Positions 57,328 to 64,000 of a stretch of 64,000 nucleotides of DNA are shown piece after piece. Source of the DNA: Antedon mediterranea (taxonomy: Eukaryota > Echinodermata > Crinoidea > Comatulida > Antedonidae); contig NC_092675.1 of the NCBI RefSeq assembly GCF_964355755.1, forward strand, positions 8,094,312-8,158,311, given 5' to 3'. The notes under the pieces are model-generated. The model did no database searches, was not told the DNA's origin, and worked only from the letters and a program-made list of their open reading frames with translations. The stretch's first letter is position 1, and the number at the start of each line of letters is the position of its first letter. The position numbers and the translations under genes are program-made.

Positions 57328-57409
57328 ATGTTACTCCTCAAGAACAGCCTGTTATTTTTTTTTGTAGTTATCAGAGTTGCTCATGTCCGAGCATTCCCTC
57401 AAACTCAAA
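57328..57409 (+). CDS. Signal-peptide exon D
   Basis: Encodes MLLLKNSLLFFFVVIRVAHV, then RAFPQTQ, with donor CAAA|GTAAGT, 27 codons plus one base. Cleavage after VRA is likely. A TATA box lies 75 bases upstream and the first intron begins with the same ~280 bases as after the exon at 37725. The best-preserved copy of the cassette, and the one followed by intact downstream exons. Confidence 0.8.
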
Positions 57410-58416
57410 GTAAGTTGTGTGTATTTATTTTTCATTATGATACCATACCGCTACAAGCCAGACTAAGTATAGTTATTCCATTATTACGATGTTTGGTGTT
57501 GTTTAAATTTAGTTTAGCTTATTAGCAATAGTGCGATTTAAACTTGTAAAATTGCAATATCAATGGGAAGTGCTCTATGGTATCAATTACGATAGTTGAT
57601 TTACTTTAATCGTCTTTAAAATTTAATTTTAGTTTCTTGTTTGCTTAGGCCTATAAATATTATTTGTTTATAGTTTCTTGACTTAAAGAGACAGTGAACC
57701 TCCGTTCCCTCCTCCTGTAAATGGTGAACCATGAGTTCACTGTTGTTCGGGAAATGAAATAAATAAGTAAATACATTTTTATTTTTAATTCATTACTTTG
57801 TGCGGTATTTTATGTAGCCGTTTTTCATGTTCGTGGCCAATGAGTCCTCTACTACCAATTTCAAAAAAAGTTATAATGCAATAATTTAATACATTTTTAT
57901 CATGTTATTATATCGTTTTAGTATTATTTTTGCGAATGGTCGCATATCTGTATTTCTGGTGTCCAGTTATATGTATTGTTTGTTTGGTAATGTCTTAAAG
58001 ACGCGCAATTAAAATGTTATATTGCGAAAAATCATTCTAAACATTTTCAATTTTTTTACATTGCGCGCGCAATTTTGCGCACGCAGCTCATAAGCAACAT
58101 AGAAAGGCCGTTTTTTTGGCAATTGATTTTTGCTTTTCATATCATCTGTAGCAGATTGCATTAATTTTGATGAACTTTAATTACAAAATAACGGCGCAGG
58201 TACACGTTGTAGGCCTACTTGAATAATCGTGTGTTTAAAAATGGATAATTTACTGCAACCTGTTTTCAATTCAGAATATGGCTGGTGTCCTCCAATTTTA
58301 GAAAACAATGTTATTGGAATCTGAGTTGTAGATATGAATTAATGTAAAATGTATACCTACCGGATGTTTTTGACTTGACCATATGACCACGCGAAAATCA
58401 ACGATTATAAATATAA

Positions 58417-58459
58417 TGTCTTTGTTTAAATGGTTAAACAGGCAAGAACTGCGACATCG
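58417..58459 (+). pseudogene. EGF-like relic in intron 1
   Basis: One frame reads CLCLNG, a stop, then TGKNCDIG: the beginning and the end of an EGF module with the middle deleted. AG before GCAAGAACTGCGACATCG and GTACGT after it remain as splice-like borders, phase 1 on both sides, so an 18-base microexon cannot be excluded. Confidence 0.45.
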
Positions 58460-58644
58460 GTACGTAATTTTTTTTGTCAGGTAGACTTTAGGAGAGTTCA
58501 AGCCTGGTTTTTAAAAATGTTATAGCCTACAATTGTTGTTGTCTGGAGGAGAATGCCATTTCTCATATCCTATCCGTTTCTGACATCCATGGGGTTTGTT
58601 AACAACTCCCTGGCTTAAATTGACTGAAATCTATTTTATTTCAG

Positions 58645-58764
58645 ATACAGACGAGTGCCGCTCTGACCCTTGTGAAAACGGCGGGACTTGCGCTCAGAGT
58701 CGTCCAAATGGAGGCTACACATGTACATGCATTCCTGCCTACATTGGTGACAGATGTGAGACTG
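58645..58764 (+). CDS. EGF-like exon 1 of the four-CBM14 gene
   Basis: Acceptor TTTCAG, donor ACTG|GTAAGT, 120 bp, phase 1/1. Reads TDECRSDPCENGGTCAQSRP then NGGYTCTCIPAYIGDRCETG, six cysteines. The loop after the third cysteine is two residues longer than in the other EGF exons. Confidence 0.9.
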
Positions 58765-58888
58765 GTAAGTTATCAATAAATATCTAAACAATAATATTAC
58801 ACATCCATATGACTATAGTTGTGACTAATCGAAACATATTGTTAGTAGTAAAACTATAATACATTGACAGATAGTATTAATCTTACAG

Positions 58889-59002
58889 ATATAAATGAGT
58901 GCGACAGCAACCCATGTCAGAACGGAGCTACATGCATTAATTTGCTAAACATGTTTTGGTGCAACTGCGCCCCTGGTTTCCAAGGATACACGTGTGATCA
59001 AG
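58889..59002 (+). CDS. EGF-like exon 2 of the four-CBM14 gene
   Basis: Acceptor CTTACAG, donor CAAG|GTACTA, 114 bp, phase 1/1. Reads [20 protein letters not shown] then [18 protein letters not shown], six cysteines, with the D-x-N-E calcium-binding start. Confidence 0.9.
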
Positions 59003-59739
59003 GTACTAACGCTGATTTCATTCACCCAAAATATTTTGTAATATCGTAATCAGGCATCATGTTTAAAATGGACCTGAAATGGATTTTCGATTTTTTTCAT
59101 TTTAGAATGATGTTTTGGGGGCTATTAGGTGTTGCTAGAATGTATATTGTTACAAAATATAAATTGGCCCTTTTGGGGAAAGACCCATTTGAAAATCCAA
59201 AAAATTCGCGGGTGACGTCACTTTGCGAATATATTCCTATACCTCCAATGGACAATTTGCAGTTTTTTGGCTATAACTCTTGAAATGTATGGAGTATTTT
59301 CTAAAAAATGCTTGGGCATTTGCAGAAACGTGTTTAGAATTTTTTTAGACAAAATTATTACCGTATAAACGGTTATTCATCGAGTAAATGGCGATTTAAA
59401 ATCTTAAAATCAACGGTTTTTTTCTGGCAATACCGAAGTTGGCCTGGCAACGTTGTCCGGGATACAGCTCCGTGCGCAATGATGCGTATCCATATTTTCC
59501 GTTCGTGTATTTTGTATATCGTTCGTAATTTATACTGCTAAAATGTGTTAGTTTCTTTAGTTTTTAGTTTAGCAGAATTAAATTAGTAATAATAATGAGA
59601 TGATAATTTATTTGTCACGAATCACAGTTCAAAAACAAATTTTATTCATATTTTACTTTGGCTTGACAATGAGCGCAGCAAGTTGTTGATATCGCTTTGG
59701 TCCTTGGATACACATGAAACGGAGCCTCGCCGCATGATG

Positions 59740-60808
59740 GGGTGTCACGAAACCTAAGACCACGAAAGCTCAGACCCCCTAAGACCTAAGATCACGAAAG
59801 CTAAGACCCAACACCTAAGATTACAAATACTAAGATATACTACAGCTTAAAAACAATACTTGTTTATCCAGACATAATTTTAAACACAGTAGGTTTCATT
59901 TATTACCATAAATATAATTTAATACTACCGCAAAACATAGATAAACTCACATTATTTTCGCCCGTTGAGTAAATGTATAAACAAACAAACTTGACGGGTT
60001 GTTTGTTGGTATATATTTACTCCATTATGTTGCTTCAGAGGATGTTTTTCTTACGCACCTGCCTTTCTTGTATTTTGACTCCAAATTTGTTGACTAACTT
60101 TATCCTGAACACCACACTTTAAAATTAGGACTTATAAGTACTTTCAGAAGGAGAAACACATAATAACAAATAAATAAATCCTTTAAATTGATGATTTTAC
60201 AGATGTGTTTCTTTGTATACTGTAATGTAACTCCTTGAGCTCCCACCATGCTCAATGTTTTTGTTTCTATGGAGAGCCAAAAGAGCAAAAATAATAGTAC
60301 AAGTATAAAAACAGAAAGAAAACGAAACAAAAAAACTTATCATGATTTTTAAATTAAACTTTATTTGCCAGTATTTATTTCTTCGTACTTGCATGATTAT
60401 ACTATTATCATTACAATTTTAATTTTACATTGTTCCATCCACACTGTAGATGGACTCCACAGAGTTTTCAGCCCTCTATATAATTTTTTGCTCTTTTGAC
60501 GTTCCATAGAAACAAAAACATTGAACATGGGGTAGGCCTACTGTAGTACTGTAGGCTAGTCATTTTGTGTGCGAGAAAAACGTCTGTAAAATCATCAATT
60601 TAAAAATGTATTTGTTACTTTTTATGTGATTCTTTTTCATGAAAGTGCCAATTCTAAGGTGTGGTATTCAGAATAAATATTGGGAGTTAAAATACAAGGC
60701 AGGTGCGAAAGATAAATATTTGTAATCTTAGGTCAATTGGGTCTTAGCTTTCGTGATCTTAGGTCTTAGGGGGTCTTCGCTTTCGTGGTCTTAGGTTTCG
60801 TGACACAC
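59740..60808. mobile_element. MULE-like foldback element with 10-bp target duplication
   Basis: The ends are GGGTGTCACGAAACC and, reversed, GTGTGTCACGAAACC. The inverted repeats continue through AAGACCACGAAAGCT, CCCCTAAGACCTAAGATCAC and further blocks (GCACCTGCCTT, GATGATTTTACAGA, TTTTTGTTTCTATGGA) almost to the centre. The flanks carry CCGCATGATG on both sides (59730-59739 and 60809-60818). A 9-10 bp duplication with very long inverted ends is the Mutator-like pattern. No transposase is present. It sits in the last intron of the gene. Confidence 0.75.
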
Positions 60809-61603
60809 CCGCATGATGTGGATGGTGGTGGATCGACTCCGCGCGCTGGATTGGGGGCCTAGGCCTAGTAAAGGTTTGGGAGGTAGGCCTTCTAAATTCG
60901 GGTTTTAGAACAAACGAAGTACATTTTAGGGACCTATATTTCAACAACATTAGATATTGAATAAATTAGTATTAGTGTCAACGCTTCGCGTATCTTTCCA
61001 GGCCGTCGATCATTCACTGACTATCGGGCGGCATACACGCTCTCGATATCATTGTGTGTATGTGACGTCGTGAATATAGAGGCTTCCGACGGCCGTTGAA
61101 ATAGAATATTACAATGGCGTGAGTAATTTTCGCTAATTTACAATGGTATCTTAAAATTTCGTTTTTACTCAAAATACTATACATTTTGTTTTTATTTGTA
61201 TGGGTTTGTGTTAATTTGATACATTTAAATAACATGTGTGAATTTCTTGAAAATCGAAATTCCATTTCAGGTCCATTTTAATTTTGAATTCAAGTTATTT
61301 AGAATAAAGCTTTGTAATACTATCTTTAATTGAGGATTAAGAACCAGCATTTTGTATTATACCTATAAAACTGTGAACAATCCTTCATAACGGTGACTGT
61401 CTAGTGTTCCTGAATCTAAACCATAGACTTTAGCTCCCAAACGCAAGCAGACAATAGTTTGTAAACGTAAGTAACCTCGCAGTAAAAAGTTGTCTTGTGT
61501 AGACTAGGCTCTACTAGGAAACTTGATCAAACTTGTGTTTACAAACTGCGAGTTACCTTACATCAAGCGTGTAATAGGTTTACATTTTACATTACATTTC
61601 CAG

Positions 61604-62376
61604 AATGTAACCAAGCACAAACTGGTGACGTCTACTGCAATGGAAAAGATGACGGTAACTATGAATACCCAGGTGATTGTGGTAAATTTGTTCAATGTTC
61701 CGGTGGCGTAAGTACTGTCACAACATGTGTACCAGGTTTAGTCTACTCTGTTGAGAATGACGAGTGTGATTATCCATTAACAGTTGGACCATCTGCCCAG
61801 GCTGCTCAAGTTGGAGACTTCTGTTCTACAAAGAGTGCTGTCGGCTTATACAAGGATCCATCAAACTGTGAAAAGTTCTACCAATGTTCAAATGGCAAAA
61901 CGTATCACCACAGTTGTCCAACTGGTTTAGTATATAACGAAGTAGTCGAAAAATGTGACCATCATTCCAATGTACCCGGATGTGCAGAACCACAAATTAA
62001 ATTCGATCCATTTTGCTGGGATAAAGATGATGGAGCATACGCAGATCCAAGAAACTGCAACATGTATTACTGGTGTGACGATCAGATAGCTTTTCATTAT
62101 GCTTGTCTTGAAAACCAGGCTTATAATGCGTATCAGAATACTTGTAACAGAGAAATTGGTTGCCACAGCTTAGAACCTCAATACCAACAACTAGACGCAG
62201 AATGCGAAACTGCTAATGGTTACTTTCCAGACAACAATTACTGCAAAGGATACTACGTATGCATCCTAGGCTCTGCCCAACGCCTTGAATGTGATGGAAA
62301 TCTGGTTTTCAATCCACAAACCAAGAAATGTGACTTTGTTTCCAATGTTCCAGAATGTCAACCTGAAGATCAGTAG
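61604..62376 (+). CDS. Four-CBM14 terminal exon
   Basis: Acceptor ACATTTCCAG, phase 1, stop TAG at 62374. Four chitin-binding type 2 domains follow each other. Domain 1 has VYCNGKDDGNYEYPGDCGKF, then VQC, TTC and DECDYP but no sixth cysteine; an extra cysteine precedes it (ECNQAQ). Domain 2 has DFC, SNCEKFYQC, HSCPTGLVYN, EKC and VPGC. Domain 3 has PFC, RNCNMYYWC, YAC, NTC and IGC. Domain 4 has AEC, NYCKGYYVC, LEC, KKC and VPEC. Domains 2-4 have all six. The Tyr/Phe/Trp next to the third cysteine fit sugar contact. Single-exon coding of all four suggests an old tandem domain array. Confidence 0.9.
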
Positions 62377-63269
62377 TTAAAATGCGTTTACAGTCCATTT
62401 ATAGGCTGTTTTTACAAAATTGTAAATCAGTTGTACAAATTACTGAAAAACAAATTACTATAGGAAGTATGAAACAATAGGTATTGTGTTTCGGGGTATA
62501 TAACAATAGAGGTATTACCGTATATAATATAAATTAGTTACAGGCTATCATGTTGTGTTGGTAAAATTTAAAGTGGGTTAATTCAGTATGTTGCCTACTA
62601 TATGCTGTATAATTTAAATTGTACAACTTGTAGTCCAGTTTTACAAAGTACTGACAAGTTAATGACTACGGAAGTATAAAACAATAGGTGTTTTTGATAT
62701 ATAACAATTATTATAGGTATTATTTAATTTGATTACTTGACATCATGTATGGTCGGAAATTTTAAAAGGAGATACTTATGTATGCACGTGCATGAGTATT
62801 TTGATTAATTAAAAAATAAATAATAAGATCGTTAAAGGTGTCTTGGTAGAACAGGCCGACATATAATTAATACTGGTATTTTATAACAACGACAAAAATA
62901 AAAAGATAAGAATATAATGAGTATGTCTTGATTGAACTATACCGGAAATTATAACAATAGAGCTTCGCGATGCATGAATTGTGTGACGTCAAGCAAGATG
63001 TTAGTTTCACTATTTTTCAAAAAAAGTAAAACAAATAATAATTACTTCTAACTTTAAATTAACTTTCATTTTCATTTAAATGGTTTACGTTTTACATAGA
63101 GAATTTGTTGTTTCCTTTTAAAATAAAACAAAAAGGAGGTAAAGAGGAACGCTACTGACATCATGCATAAATTATTTTAGTGTGTATGGTAAAGGATGAC
63201 TAAACAGAGGCACATAAAAGTAATGAAATAGATTTTACTCGGACGCTAATCAAATCGGATCAGCGGCAG
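62377..63269. other. 3' UTR and intergenic DNA with a diverged duplication
   Basis: 62400-62530 and 62600-62720 are diverged direct repeats (GGAAGTATGAAACAATAGGT versus GGAAGTATAAAACAATAGGT, each followed by ATATAACAAT). An AATAAA at 62815 could end the upstream transcript. No other gene seen. Confidence 0.5.
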
Positions 63270-63464
63270 ATGATTTCCCCATATTTTAAGTTTCCAGTAC
63301 ACAAAATATCGAGAGAAAATTTAGATTGTGATTACATTCAACTTCTTGATAAAAGCTCAGCTGATACTTTGTATAAACAATGTGAGGAAGAGATTGATTA
63401 TTTTACAGGTGATCTTGCAAAGGTGAAAGTGTTTGGTAGATGGTTTAATATACCTAGAAAACAG
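63270..63464 (+). CDS. ALKBH2: ALKBH2-like first coding exon (DNA oxidative demethylase)
   Basis: Open from the first in-frame ATG (an upstream TAA follows in the same frame going 5'), 65 codons, donor AAACAG|GTTAGT, phase 0. The segment CEEEIDYFTGDLAKVKVFGR then WFNIPRKQ matches the N-terminal block of animal ALKBH2 (EVEYF-TG-L-V-VFGKW--VPRKQ). ALKBH2 is an Fe(II)/2-oxoglutarate dioxygenase that repairs N-alkylated bases in nuclear DNA. The catalytic HxD...H and RxxxxxR exons would lie beyond the window, so only the start can be judged. Confidence 0.75.
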
Positions 63465-64000
63465 GTTAGTTTCTCTTTATATTTCTTCATGATGTTAATA
63501 TAGGCTACATACTATTACGTTTAAAATAATGCATGTTTACATTTTCAATACCGGCCTACAGCACTGTTTTTGTTTTTTGAAACAGATAACAGTTAATCAG
63601 AATCCAACTGATTATAATTGTATATTCATAAGAGAAACATTTTTAATAGTAGGCCTATGTTTCAACTCGACAGGTTTCTTATTAGTAGAGGCTATATATG
63701 GTTTGACCTTGAAAAAATACTAATAAAAGGTCTTTTGGTATTTTCTTGTAGCTTTAGGTGTGAATAATTACCAAAAAATGTTTGCAGCCTTCTAGTTGCT
63801 GCGTTAGTGAGATATTGAGGGTCAAAGGTCAGTGACCTTTTTGTGGCATTTGATGGCTCATAACTCCTCAACTCCTAGGTTTAAAAAGATAAATGTGGTG
63901 TCTACATCTATGTTTTAATGGTCAAACAACAAAATAAAGTTTTTTTCAAATTTCGGGTTACTTGTGCCATTGGTCAGATAGTCGGGTCAAAGGTCCTTGA
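63465..64000 (+). other. Probable first intron of the ALKBH2-like gene
   Basis: No continuation of the conserved sequence found; AGATATTGAGGGTCAAAGGT and related words near 63810 and 63980 look repetitive. Confidence 0.5.

Larger units (their letters stand above)
57328..62376 (+). other. Gene model: secreted protein with two EGF and four CBM14 domains
   Basis: Four exons: 57328-57409 (signal peptide), 58645-58764 (EGF), 58889-59002 (EGF), 61604-62376 (four CBM14 domains and stop). Each join is phase 1 and every exon border has GT/AG. The predicted precursor has 362 residues: signal 1-27, EGF 28-67 and 68-105, CBM14 region 106-362. The product should be exported and bind chitin or similar glycans. 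EGF next to CBM14 suggests an extracellular matrix, mucus or gut-lining role, but the function is not known to me. An in-frame EGF relic (58417-58459) and a MULE-like element lie in its introns. Confidence 0.75.

Overview
The window looks like a repeat-rich animal nuclear genome. AT-rich intergenic DNA is full of the word TAGGCCTA and of retroelement and transposon relics. Host genes are small exons with GT/AG introns. The mix of Penelope-like elements, a Gmr1-type Ty3/gypsy element, Helitrons, CR1/L2/jockey-type LINEs and secreted EGF plus chitin-binding (CBM14/peritrophin-A) proteins fits an invertebrate deuterostome, most likely an echinoderm. That placement is inference from composition and element types, not from a diagnostic gene.

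Layout. 1-3709: an internally deleted Penelope-like element with ~0.7-kb inverted arms, abutting a decaying ~157-bp tandem array (3624-4580). 5690-8565: a broken minus-strand LINE. 9283-12312: a candidate TIR element, followed by a perfect hairpin. 12560-17647: a Gmr1-type gypsy element (integrase upstream of reverse transcriptase) that lacks its 5' LTR; a nearly identical LTR with leader sequence lies inverted at 20831-21228. 22285-28055: a three-level nest, with a minus-strand LINE split by a TTTTAA-flanked TIR transposon that itself contains a plus-strand LINE. 33565-35938: another LINE. Three related Helitrons (28749-30041, 39260-40553, 43518-44712) sit in and around the host genes. A MULE-like foldback element with a 10-bp target duplication lies at 59740-60808.

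Host genes, all plus strand. From about 28.1 to 62.4 kb there is a locus of secreted EGF/CBM14 proteins. A promoter plus signal-peptide exon cassette (MLLLKN...FPQT) occurs four times: 30749 (decayed), 37725, 40723 and 57328. A diverged signal-peptide exon is at 28108. Every EGF and CBM14 exon I can read starts in phase 1, and the EGF exons also end in phase 1, so exons can be skipped or swapped without changing frame. The clearest gene is 57328-62376: signal peptide, two EGF domains and four CBM14 domains, 362 residues predicted. A second gene uses signal exons at 37725 and/or 40723, four or five EGF exons (44720-49370) and a terminal CBM14 exon (53977-54173). A third, upstream copy (30749-32500) is a pseudogene. 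At the right edge (63270-63464) a new gene begins, whose first exon resembles the N-terminus of the DNA dealkylase ALKBH2.

The most interesting theme is the host locus. Duplicated promoter/signal-peptide cassettes feed an array of phase-symmetric EGF exons, while mobile elements have landed next to splice sites and promoters.
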